Shown here: in pieces, positions 7,197-14,023 of the stretch
Numbering within the stretch: position 1 is the stretch's first letter
Layout: each line of letters begins with the position of its first letter
NCBI GenBank assembly: GCA_030039575.1
Contig: JASHVH010000556.1
Location: forward strand, 1 to 14,242
Direction of reading: 5' to 3'
DNA from: Acidimicrobiales bacterium
GTDB taxonomy: Bacteria; Actinomycetota; Acidimicrobiia; Acidimicrobiales; Palsa-688
Length of the DNA: 14,242 nucleotides
Notes under the pieces: generated by a model
Database searches by the model: none
Told to the model about the DNA's origin: nothing
What the model saw: the letters and a program-made list of their open reading frames with translations, nothing else
Program-made: the position numbers and the translations under genes

Positions 7197-8128
7197 ATTC
7201 GTACTCTTGATAGTTTCACGTATATAGCCGCCAGCACCGTGGAAATAACCACCAGGACGTTGCCGACCAGAGCTCCATAGGCAAGATCCTGGAAGGAGAA
7301 CGCCTGCACGTAGGAGTACACGGGCAGGATGTTCGTGGCGTTCAGCGGGCCACCCTGTGTCATAATGTAGATCAGCGCGAAGTTGCCCAGCGACAGCAAC
7401 ACGACGATCAGCACCGTGGTCACCACGACCGGCCAGATGATCGGCAATGAAATCTTTCGGAACGTTTGCCACGCGCTGGCGTTCTCGACTTTTGCCGACT
7501 CGAGCACCTCGCCGGGCACGTTGCGCAAGGCAGCCGCGAACACAAGCATCACAAACCCCGTCTGCGACCAGCAGTTAGCCGCCGTCACCACCACCAAGGG
7601 CGCGGAGTGGAGGAAGTCGCTGCTGGAGGTGCCGAGGATGGTGGCCAGCGTCCCGCCGGCCGTCGACGCCGCGTACCAGCTGAGACCGGCACTGATGGCC
7701 GGCATCATCCAGCACACCACGATGACCCCACCGGCGACGACACGCACGCTCCGCGTAGCTGTCCGCAGGGCAAGAGCGAGGACCATCCCGAGGATGACGG
7801 CGCCCACGACAGACCCCCCGACAAACACTGCCGTAATCCACATGGAGTTCCAAAGCACCCCGTCATGGACCAGCGTTTGCAAGTTGGCCGTTCCCGTGAA
7901 CTGGTAGTGGACCGCGGTCGGGCCTATCAACCGCAGGTTCGTAAAGCCCAAGTAAAAAGCGTACGCCGCTGGGTAAATGAAAAGGCCCAGCAGTAACACG
8001 ATGGCGGGGGCGAGAAGGACCAGGCTCCCCCATTGGAACCGAGCCCGGTCCTTCCGCCGCCCCGTTGGGACACTCAGACGGGGCTTCCCCAAAACATCGA
8101 GGCCGAAGGCCGGTGTTACAGCACTCAA
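7193..8128 (-). CDS. Carbohydrate ABC transporter permease, MalF type
   Basis: 311 residues if translation begins at TTG 8128, which overlaps the stop of the binding-protein gene as TTGA. The reading frame stays open upstream inside that gene, but no ATG or GTG with a ribosome site was found near the junction; another in-frame TTG lies at 8092. First membrane span near LVLLAPAIVLLLGLFIYP, followed by five more hydrophobic segments. The EAA-type loop reads LESAKVENASAWQTF then KISLPII, with ESA in place of EAA and Asn where Gly is usual. Partner of the MalG-type permease downstream in a CUT1-type sugar importer in the cytoplasmic membrane. The product is secure; the exact start is uncertain and may depend on translational coupling. 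Confidence 0.9.
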   Translation of the reverse strand: MSAVTPAFGLDVLGKPRLSVPTGRRKDRARFQWGSLVLLAPAIVLLLGLFIYPAAYAFYLGFTNLRLIGPTAVHYQFTGTANLQTLVHDGVLWNSMWITAVFVGGSVVGAVILGMVLALALRTATRSVRVVAGGVIVVCWMMPAISAGLSWYAASTAGGTLATILGTSSSDFLHSAPLVVVTAANCWSQTGFVMLVFAAALRNVPGEVLESAKVENASAWQTFRKISLPIIWPVVVTTVLIVVLLSLGNFALIYIMTQGGPLNATNILPVYSYVQAFSFQDLAYGALVGNVLVVISTVLAAIYVKLSRVRI

Positions 8129-9570
8129 CGGAGCGTTTCGACCAAGGAGGACCCGAGCTGCTGCGATACGTAGCTCTTCAAGATCGATATGGCCTTCGAC
8201 ACCGACGTGCTCGGGTACTGCGCAAGTTCGCCGGTAGCTTCGCCCATACCCTGGACCCATACGGAGTAATCGGCGCCAACCGGCGTCAGCGTCGAGTGCG
8301 GGGTGATCTGTGCGAACAGGGCGTTATAGTTAGCGAACTGCGTGTAGATGGGCAGCCCCCAGTAGTTCTTGTCCGGAGGTACCCAGCCCGCCCAGTTCAC
8401 CCCGTCGATGCTGTTCTGAGGATCCTCCAACAGGCTGATGAACTCGAAGGCAAGCTTCGGGTCCGGCGCGTGAGAAGAAACAGCGTAGTCCCACCCGCCC
8501 AACGTGCTGGCGATATCAGCACCGCTGCCGTCCCACGTCGGCACGGGAGTGGCGGCCATGACTTTCGCTCCCTGCGGCCAGTACGGCGCGGAGATGGTCT
8601 TCGTCCAGTTCCCTTCATAGTAATTGGAACCGATGGCCATAGCAAGTTTGCCGTCGGCGAAGAGGGCGAGCGGCGTAGTCACAGCGCTCGGGCTGAAGAC
8701 CTCCGTCACGGGTGCCCCCAACCCGGCGGCATAGGCGTCCTTGTAAAACGTCATGGCCTCCTGGATACCCGGGCTGTCCACGACCCACTTCCCGGTCTTG
8801 GGATCGAAGATCTGCGGCGTAGACGTTCCCACAATTACGTTGTTTATCCCCTGAAGCAGTCCGTTGGCACCTGACCCTGTGCCGGCGTTCAGCCAGAGCG
8901 GGATCACTTTCGGAAGAGCCTTTTTGATTTTATCGGCCGCGGTGATGATGTCCATGACCGTCTTGGGGTGCCAGGGGAGCGCGATGCCAGCCTCCTTGAA
9001 CATAGTCGTGTTGTAGAGGATGGCACTGTCGTTCTCCCCCTCGTCTACCGCGTAAACTTTTCCGCCGAAAGTACCCTCACTCTGGATGACCGGAGGGAAA
9101 CTCTTCCACCACGATGTGCTGGAAAGGTACTTGTTGAGCGGCAGCAGGTAGCCTGAGGCCTGCCACAGGCCGATTTGGCCCGTGGGCATCTCCGCGACGT
9201 CGGGAGCGGTCGAGGAGGAACGGTAGAGCAGAGAAAGTTTTGTGACGATGTCGTTGTAGCTCCCGGGGACGGCCACCAGGTCAACCTTGACGCCTGGGTG
9301 CTGCTTTTCGAACTCGCTGGCGACTCCGTCCCAATATTTCGTGGTCAGTGGGTCGGTGTCAAAGCAGTAATTTGAACAATAGGCGACACTGAGGGTCTCC
9401 GACGTATTGCTCGCCCGGTAAGAAGGCGCGGCTGAACTCACGCCAGCTCCAGCGCACACAGTTAAGAGCGTAAGACTGGCAGCTATCGGGGCCGCCAGCA
9501 GAGGGCGCATTTTCCGGCCGGGTCTCCTGCCGTGGAGCTCGAAGGAATAGTGGCCTTGCGGGACGTACAT
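8125..9570 (-). CDS. Extracellular sugar-binding protein of an ABC importer (family 1)
   Basis: 481 residues from the ATG at 9570, preceded by GAGGAGGCAAAAT, an excellent ribosome site; a frame extension 22 codons upstream lacks one. A 20-residue charged n-region (GRRPGRK) leads into a hydrophobic core at about 23-40, with a possible cleavage after VSSA near residue 47. Cys39 lies in LTVC, which only partly fits a lipobox, so lipid anchoring is uncertain. The mature part starts with LSVAYCSNYC; Cys65 and Cys69 are its only cysteines and may form a disulfide. Features of MalE/UgpB-like proteins follow, including YWDGVASEFEKQHPGVKVD, GSYNDIVTKL and PDVAEMP. It captures the substrate outside the membrane and delivers it to the two downstream permeases. 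The ligand cannot be inferred; the many Trp and Tyr residues are consistent with a sugar or glycoside. Confidence 0.93.
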   Translation of the reverse strand: MYVPQGHYSFELHGRRPGRKMRPLLAAPIAASLTLLTVCAGAGVSSAAPSYRASNTSETLSVAYCSNYCFDTDPLTTKYWDGVASEFEKQHPGVKVDLVAVPGSYNDIVTKLSLLYRSSSTAPDVAEMPTGQIGLWQASGYLLPLNKYLSSTSWWKSFPPVIQSEGTFGGKVYAVDEGENDSAILYNTTMFKEAGIALPWHPKTVMDIITAADKIKKALPKVIPLWLNAGTGSGANGLLQGINNVIVGTSTPQIFDPKTGKWVVDSPGIQEAMTFYKDAYAAGLGAPVTEVFSPSAVTTPLALFADGKLAMAIGSNYYEGNWTKTISAPYWPQGAKVMAATPVPTWDGSGADIASTLGGWDYAVSSHAPDPKLAFEFISLLEDPQNSIDGVNWAGWVPPDKNYWGLPIYTQFANYNALFAQITPHSTLTPVGADYSVWVQGMGEATGELAQYPSTSVSKAISILKSYVSQQLGSSLVETLR

Positions 9571-9601
9571 ATTTTGCCTCCTCGGTTTTTTCCGAAAGTG
9601 G

Positions 9602-9626
9602 GTACCTACCAACTGCTTACAGGTAC
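9602..9626. repeat. Inverted repeat between ATPase and binding-protein genes
   Basis: GTACCT at 9602-9607 is complementary to AGGTAC at 9621-9626, with 13 bases between. It lies in the 74-base spacer just upstream of the binding-protein gene and could form a weak mRNA hairpin. It may mark RNA processing that lifts binding-protein expression above that of the ATPase, or it may be chance. No promoter is clear here. Confidence 0.3.
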
Positions 9627-9644
9627 AGCTACACACTGTGAGTC

Positions 9645-10841
9645 CTACTGGTTAACCATTCGTCGTGATGGTGCAATATCAGGTATTGCCGTCGCGTTTT
9701 GCTGTAGCTCCTGGTTCTTTTGCCCGGCTGCACCAGGCCGCTCGACGATTGCCTTTCCTAACTGAGGGTCGAAGAAATAGAGGTCCGCGGGGTCGAAGGC
9801 GAGGTCGATCGGTTCATCGGCGTTGACCCTGCAAGCGCGAGGTAGCCGTGCCTTCATCACGACGTCGCCTATGGTCACAGACGCAAAGCTCTCCGCCCCG
9901 AGCCGCTCGATCATGCTGCAGACGCCTTTCAGGTGCGCCTTGCATTCCGGCGAAGCCTCCGCCTCCCAGTGCAGGTCGCTTGGCCGTAGGCCTACCACCG
10001 GCGTTTGGGTTCGGCCCTGCAACAGTTGGGCTGCTTGCCAGTCTGTGACCGGCACAGATATGCCCAGTGAGCGGATCGCCGTCGAACCATCACGATCCGA
10101 AGTCAGTTCGGCGCTGAAGGTGTTCATCTTTGGCGTCCCTACAAAGGTGGCCACAAAGAGGTCGCCCGGGTTTTCGAAGAGCTCGTCAGGCGTCCCGACC
10201 TGTAGCAGTTGACCCCCGTTCATGACAGCCACGCGATCGCCCATAGTCATGGCTTCCACTTGATCGTGCGTGACATAGACGGTGGTCACCGAAAGGAGCT
10301 GGTGGAGGCGTACGAGTTCTTCGCGCATTTGGACACGCAGCGCCGCGTCGAGATTGGAAAGCGGCTCGTCCATGAGAAAGAGCCTTGGCTGGCGAATGAG
10401 AGCGCGGCCCAAGGCAACCCGCTGGCGTTGCCCACCGGAGAGTTCCGCAGGTTTGCGGTCCAATAGAAGCTCCAGACCCAGTACCGACGCGACCTGATGC
10501 ACCCGGCTAGGAAGCTCCCGCTTGTCCTCACGACGGACGGTCGGCCCGAACGCGAGGTTCCTCTCGACCGTCATGTTCGGGTAAAGGGCATAGCTCTGAA
10601 AGACCATGGCGATATCGCGTTTACCCGGAGGCAGCCGCGTGACATCGTCGTTGTCGATCCAGATCGACCCGTAGCTGGGACGCTCCAGGCCGGCAAGCAA
10701 CCGAAGCGACGTCGTTTTCCCACACCCAGACGGCCCAACGAAGACGACGAACTCGCCATCGTCTATGTCGAGGTCGAGCCCGGCCACTGCCGGCAAGTCG
10801 CCGAACAGCTTCCAAACACCCTCGAAGCGAACAGACGCCAT
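9645..10841 (-). CDS. Sugar ABC transporter ATP-binding protein, MalK/UgpC type
   Basis: 398 residues from the ATG at 10841, which follows GGGGGAGAAGA; an ATG at 10889 lies inside the operator and lacks a ribosome site. Walker A GPSGCGKTT (36-44), Q-loop Gln82 in VFQSYALYP, signature LSGGQRQR (134-141), Walker B LFLMDEPLSNLD (154-165) and H-loop His192 (YVTHDQVEA) are all intact. A C-terminal regulatory domain of about 150 residues has the TOBE-like pattern seen in MalK/UgpC (VVGLRPSDL). It powers the importer formed by the two permeases downstream. It is the first gene of the operon, directly behind the putative promoter and operator, with the binding protein 74 bases downstream. ATPases of this type can serve several importers, so sharing with other systems is possible. 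Confidence 0.95.
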   Translation of the reverse strand: MASVRFEGVWKLFGDLPAVAGLDLDIDDGEFVVFVGPSGCGKTTSLRLLAGLERPSYGSIWIDNDDVTRLPPGKRDIAMVFQSYALYPNMTVERNLAFGPTVRREDKRELPSRVHQVASVLGLELLLDRKPAELSGGQRQRVALGRALIRQPRLFLMDEPLSNLDAALRVQMREELVRLHQLLSVTTVYVTHDQVEAMTMGDRVAVMNGGQLLQVGTPDELFENPGDLFVATFVGTPKMNTFSAELTSDRDGSTAIRSLGISVPVTDWQAAQLLQGRTQTPVVGLRPSDLHWEAEASPECKAHLKGVCSMIERLGAESFASVTIGDVVMKARLPRACRVNADEPIDLAFDPADLYFFDPQLGKAIVERPGAAGQKNQELQQNATAIPDIAPSRRMVNQ

Positions 10842-10883
10842 TCTTCTCCCCCAAGCCTTCGGACTAGGCCGTCGCGTCCTCCT

Positions 10884-10910
10884 GTTCACATTGTGAACGG
10901 TGGTTCACAA
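10884..10910. promoter_or_regulatory. Operator of three alternating GTGAAC/GTTCAC half-sites
   Basis: TTGTGAACGGTGGTTCACAA (10891-10910) is a perfect inverted repeat with 8-base arms and a 4-base centre. A third half-site, GTTCAC at 10884-10889, makes a second inverted repeat with GTGAAC at 10893-10898 around 3 bases. The cluster lies 43-69 bases upstream of the ATPase ATG and just downstream of the candidate promoter, a position suited to repression. TTGTGA half-sites recall LacI-family operators, but the regulator is not in the window and could belong to another family. Confidence 0.7.
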
Positions 10911-10921
10911 TCCGCTACATG

Positions 10922-10950
10922 ACAATAGGACCAAAGAGGTCACCTGTCGA
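10922..10950 (-). promoter_or_regulatory. Candidate promoter of the importer/catabolic operon
   Basis: On the minus strand TCGACA (10950-10945) and TATTGT (10927-10922) are separated by exactly 17 bases, matching the sigma-70/SigA layout with one and two mismatches from consensus. The predicted start near 10915 would put the operator at about +5 to +31. This is by-eye matching only. Confidence 0.4.
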
Positions 10951-11358
10951 GTCATAGCCGCGGAAACTCGGGTTTTCTACAGCGCAAGCAGGCTGTCGGG
11001 GCCGGGGACGTCGATACGCTGCTGACCGCCTCGAATTGTCGACCGCGTGGACGCTTCAAAGTGGCTCGGCACCGCGCGCACCGCCCCGGGTTCGATATTC
11101 GACAACCGACGTGCGACGGGCGAGACAGGTTTTGATCTCCCGGCCCCGAGCAAGACCTTTCCGCTTTGCGCGAGCACGTCCGTGCATTCGGCGATTGGGC
11201 TCGTCAAGACGGCTGCTCGCGACCGCCCGATGCCAGACCACGTCAGTGGCGCCACTGGAGGTAACGCGTGCACGACGAAACCCCGAGGCCTTGTCGGCTA
11301 CATAGAAGACACTGCAATTCCTACTTGATATAACTGATGAGATGCCGATAGGGCGCGT
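10951..11358. other. Gene-free stretch between the catabolic operon and the TetR gene
   Basis: About 400 bases where no reading frame is convincing. Short frames run on both strands (for example minus 10977-11273 and plus 11047-11328), but they overlap each other, lack ribosome sites and match no family I recognise. It holds a perfect 14-base palindrome at 11244-11257. It may be an eroded gene or a long regulatory upstream region; neither can be shown from sequence alone. Confidence 0.5.
11244..11257. repeat. Perfect 14-base palindrome
   Basis: CAGTGGCGCCACTG is a perfect palindrome without a central spacer, located in the gene-free stretch. It could be a dimeric regulator site, but it is over 300 bases from the catabolic promoter and lies downstream of the TetR gene, so it has no obvious target gene. 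Confidence 0.5.
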
Positions 11359-11380
11359 GTTGGACGATTTTTCGTCCAGC
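11359..11380 (-). terminator. Hairpin after the TetR gene, possible terminator
   Basis: TGGACGA (11361-11367) pairs with TCGTCCA (11372-11378) around a 4-base loop; the stem extends to 9 pairs with one wobble. It begins 17 bases past the stop of the TetR gene. There is no T-run after it on the minus strand, so termination would be of the T-less kind seen in high-GC bacteria. Confidence 0.5.
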
Positions 11381-11397
11381 TAGCCCGTCTGTTGTCC

Positions 11398-12219
11398 TCA
11401 TCGCGCGCGGCTCGTTGCTCGTGGACGCCTCCGAGGACGGTTCCGGCATCGCTCTACGAGGGCTTCGACGCCGTCCAGGATGAGCTCGACCCCGAAGAGG
11501 AACTCGTCCGTCTCGCTCGGTTGGGGGTGTCGCTGTGGCGCCCAGGCGATCCCGTGGAGCCGGGGATAGGAAGGCTCGTCCACGAGTTCTCGGAGCAGCG
11601 CCCGGAAGTCCCAGGCCGCCTCGCGGCCGCCGGCGCTCTCGGCCTTCTTGGCCGCCCTGGCGGCGTCGTTGGCCATCCTTGCCTCTGACAACGTGTACGA
11701 GCTGAGGGCCCCCACCACGCGCAGCTTGTCGTCGTCTTTTAGCGCGGTCCCATCGAGGGCGCTCAGGCCTTTTTCCACGAAAGCGAGGGAGTTTGGTGCG
11801 GCAGGTGGGGTGGCGAGGGGCATCTGGGTTATCCAAGGGTGAGCGGCCAGGGACTGGCGTTGGATGAGCGCCCAGTGGCGAAGGCGTTCGCGCCAGGTCC
11901 TACCTTCGAGGACGACGGTGCCCGCGCCCTCGGCGCTCGCGTTCCACATCAATTGGAGCAGGTCTTCCTTGTTGTCCACGTAGCGGTAGATGGACATCGT
12001 CGTGAAGCCGAGCTCGTGGGCGACCCTCGCCATCGAGACCGCTTCGAGGCCTTCAGCGTCGGCCAGCCGAATGGCCGCCTCGACGATCGCGTCCACCGAG
12101 AGCGCCGGCTTCGGGCCCCGCTTCCCAGGGGCCCGGCGCCCCCAGAGGAGGTCCAGGCCGCGCGGCAGTGGGGTGGAGAGGGGGCGCTCGGTGGCTGTTG
12201 GTCCTGCTGTTTGCACCAC
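11398..12219 (-). CDS. TetR-family transcriptional repressor of the adjacent exporter
   Basis: 273 residues from a GTG at 12219; a second GTG follows immediately and either could be the start. After a basic, proline-rich N-terminal extension (about 40 residues, RAPGKRGPKPALS), the TetR helix-turn-helix domain spans about 41-90, with VSMARVAHELGFTTMSIYRYVDNKEDLL as its core (61-88). The C-terminal ligand domain has PWITQMPLATPPAAPNSL, as in TetR_C-type regulators commonly found beside DrrAB exporters. It is divergent from the exporter genes with only 40 bases between starts, so it most likely represses both itself and them and is released by a drug-like ligand. A TATAGT box ends 7 bases before the GTG, so the mRNA may be leaderless. 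At 273 residues it is longer than the family's usual 190-230. Confidence 0.93.
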   Translation of the reverse strand: MVQTAGPTATERPLSTPLPRGLDLLWGRRAPGKRGPKPALSVDAIVEAAIRLADAEGLEAVSMARVAHELGFTTMSIYRYVDNKEDLLQLMWNASAEGAGTVVLEGRTWRERLRHWALIQRQSLAAHPWITQMPLATPPAAPNSLAFVEKGLSALDGTALKDDDKLRVVGALSSYTLSEARMANDAARAAKKAESAGGREAAWDFRALLRELVDEPSYPRLHGIAWAPQRHPQPSETDEFLFGVELILDGVEALVERCRNRPRRRPRATSRAR

Positions 12220-12222
12220 CTC

Positions 12223-12264
12223 TTGACTATAACTGCGTAGTCCCTATACCATTCTGTGTATGGG
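12223..12264. promoter_or_regulatory. Divergent overlapping promoters and inverted repeats, TetR/exporter
   Basis: Plus strand: TTGACT (12223-12228), 16 bases, TATACC (12245-12250), predicting a start near 12257, only about 3 bases before the exporter ATG. Minus strand: TATAGT (12231-12226), predicting a start at about 12219, the TetR GTG itself. Inverted repeat GACTA/TAGTC (12225-12229 and 12238-12242, 8-base spacer) and the imperfect pair CCCTATAC/GTATGGG (12242-12249 and 12258-12264) are candidate operators. A repressor bound here would block both directions. Confidence 0.55.
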
Positions 12265-13210
12265 ATACATAGTTGAAGCCTCCGGGATCAGCAAGGCGTA
12301 CGGAGGGCGAAAGGTGCTGGATAGAGCCGACCTATTGGTCGAGGAAGGTTCTGTCCTTGCTCTCTTGGGGCCCAACGGTGCCGGGAAGACGACCTTGATC
12401 AGAATCCTGGCCACGCTCGTACGGGCCGACTGCGGGCGGGCGGTGGTCGCAGGCCACGACGTAAGCACCGACCCAGTGGCGGTTAGGCGCGCCATAAGCC
12501 TCACCGGCCAGCACGTGGCCGTCGACGACAAGCTGACCGGCCGCGAGAACCTCGAGATGATCGCCCGGTTGCTGGGCCTGCCGAGGCATCGGGCAAGGGG
12601 GCGGGCGGTCGAGCTGCTCGGCCTTTTCGGCCTGGCCGATGTGGCGGGCCAGCAGGTAGGGCGCTATTCCGGGGGCATGAAACGACGCCTTGACCTCGCT
12701 GCCAGCCTGGTGACAAAGCCGAGGTTGCTGTTCCTCGACGAGCCCACGACTGGCCTCGACCCCGCCAGCCGGGTACAGCTGTGGGCCGAGGTCCGCGCCC
12801 AGGTGGAAGAAGGCGTTAGCGTCCTGCTCACCACCCAGTACCTAGAAGAGGCCGACCAGTTGGCAGACACGGTCGTGTTGCTGGACCGCGGCCGGGTTGT
12901 CGCGAGCGGCCCGACCGCCGACCTGAAGGCCCGAACAGGGAGCATGGTCCTTCGCCTGCAGCTCCCAGACGAGGCATGCCTGACGCTGGCTGCTCAGCAA
13001 CTGCCGCTGTTGCGCCGTGACGACGGCACGCTCACGGCCGAGGTGGCAAGCGATGGCTCGGGGGAACAGGTCCGGGCGGTGCTGGAGCGGCTCGAGGAGC
13101 GTGGCTGCCAAGTGGCCAAGGTGGTCCTCGTGGAGCCGAGCCTGGACCACGTGTTCTTCAGTTTGACCAGCACCGGCCGCGCCGAGGCGCAGACGAGGGG
13201 TGTTGCGTGA
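12260..13210 (+). CDS. DrrA-type ABC exporter ATP-binding protein
   Basis: 316 residues from ATG 12260. Walker A GPNGAGKTT (37-45), Q-loop Gln84 (LTGQ), signature YSGGMKRR (136-143) and Walker B LLFLDEPTTGLD (156-167). The switch position is Gln193 (LLTTQYLEEADQLAD) instead of His, a known hallmark of the DrrA family. The C-terminal extension of about 100 residues ends with the PSLDHVFFSLT pattern of daunorubicin-resistance-type ATPases. It energises export through the DrrB-type permease encoded next, with which it overlaps by 4 bases (GTGA). No ribosome site precedes the ATG, in line with a leaderless transcript. Role: efflux of a hydrophobic drug, lipid or metabolite; the substrate is unknown, and no biosynthesis genes are next to it. 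Confidence 0.95.
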   Translation: MGYIVEASGISKAYGGRKVLDRADLLVEEGSVLALLGPNGAGKTTLIRILATLVRADCGRAVVAGHDVSTDPVAVRRAISLTGQHVAVDDKLTGRENLEMIARLLGLPRHRARGRAVELLGLFGLADVAGQQVGRYSGGMKRRLDLAASLVTKPRLLFLDEPTTGLDPASRVQLWAEVRAQVEEGVSVLLTTQYLEEADQLADTVVLLDRGRVVASGPTADLKARTGSMVLRLQLPDEACLTLAAQQLPLLRRDDGTLTAEVASDGSGEQVRAVLERLEERGCQVAKVVLVEPSLDHVFFSLTSTGRAEAQTRGVA

Positions 13211-13983
13211 CTGAGACCTTGGGCCTTTCAGCAGCTCCGGTGATGGTGAGCAGGTGCCTGCGCCGGTCGCTGCGGGAGCCGGACGCGTTCTTTACCGCGC
13301 TCCTGCTCCCCATAATCTTGCTGTTGCTCTTCGTCTACGTCTTGGGCGGCGACATGAGGACCAACTCTTACGTGGACTACGTGGTGCCCGGCCTCATCGT
13401 GCTCTGCGCCGGCTTCGGCGCCAGCACCACGGCCGTTGCGGTTGCCACCGACATGTCCAACGGCATCATCGACCGCTTCCGGTCCCTGCCCATCCGAGCC
13501 AGCCTGGTCCTGTTTGGGCAGGTAGTGGCCAGCGTGATGCGCAACCTCATCGCCAGCGCGCTGGTCCTCAGTGTGGCGTTCGGCATAGGGTGGCGGCCCC
13601 GCTTCGGCATCGCCGACTGGCTGGGTGCCGCCGCTATGCTCGTCTTTTTCATAGTGGCCCTGTCATGGTTGTCGGCCGGGATCGGGCTGGTGGCCCGTAC
13701 ACCAGAAGCAGCCAGTTCTTTCGCTTTCCTCCTTATGTTCCTCCCCTATGTGAGCACGGCCTTCGTGCCGGCCCGCACGATGCCCTGGGTATTGCGTGGG
13801 TTCGCCGCGCACCAACCGTTGACTCCGGTCATCGAGACGATGCGGTGCCTGTGGATGGGCCACAGCTCGACCGGTACCAACCTCGCCCACAACGCCCTTG
13901 CTGGGTCCGCCTACTGCGCCGCACTGCTCGTCCTTTCCCTCGCCGGGTCGTCATGGCTCTTCGGCAACCGGACAGGCCGGTGA
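13207..13983 (+). CDS. DrrB-type ABC-2 exporter permease
   Basis: 258 residues from GTG 13207, overlapping the ATPase stop as GTGA, with GAGGGG six bases before it. It has six hydrophobic segments, the first near residues 28-47 (FFTALLLPIILLLLFVYVLG). The ABC-2 family signature region is at ARTPEAASSFAFLLMFLPYV followed by STAFVP, before the fifth segment. MSNGIIDRFRSLPI is the characteristic cytoplasmic loop of DrrB-like proteins. With the ATPase it forms a two-gene exporter in the cytoplasmic membrane, probably as a homodimeric permease. Likely co-transcribed with the ATPase and repressed by the divergent TetR protein. Substrate not predictable. Confidence 0.94.
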   Translation: MTETLGLSAAPVMVSRCLRRSLREPDAFFTALLLPIILLLLFVYVLGGDMRTNSYVDYVVPGLIVLCAGFGASTTAVAVATDMSNGIIDRFRSLPIRASLVLFGQVVASVMRNLIASALVLSVAFGIGWRPRFGIADWLGAAAMLVFFIVALSWLSAGIGLVARTPEAASSFAFLLMFLPYVSTAFVPARTMPWVLRGFAAHQPLTPVIETMRCLWMGHSSTGTNLAHNALAGSAYCAALLVLSLAGSSWLFGNRTGR

Positions 13984-13987
13984 GGGC

Positions 13988-14002
13988 GTCGAAACGTTCG
14001 AC
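13988..14002. repeat. Small hairpin after the exporter operon
   Basis: GTCGAA and TTCGAC (6-base arms, 3-base loop) start 4 bases after the permease stop, between two convergent genes. No T-run follows, so it may be a weak bidirectional terminator or chance. Confidence 0.3.
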
Positions 14003-14023
14003 CTGTCGTCGACCAGGAGAGGC

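Noticed and set aside
8065..8874. Plus-strand open frame of 269 residues
   Set aside because: Antisense to the binding-protein gene, which has a signal peptide and family motifs.
11088..11110. TTCGA-containing segment resembling a tRNA T-arm
   Set aside because: The flanking bases do not form a 5-base T stem, and no acceptor or anticodon stem can be built around it.
10977..11328. Short overlapping frames on both strands in the gene-free stretch
   Set aside because: No ribosome sites, no family resemblance, and mutually exclusive frames; not strong enough to call a gene or a pseudogene.
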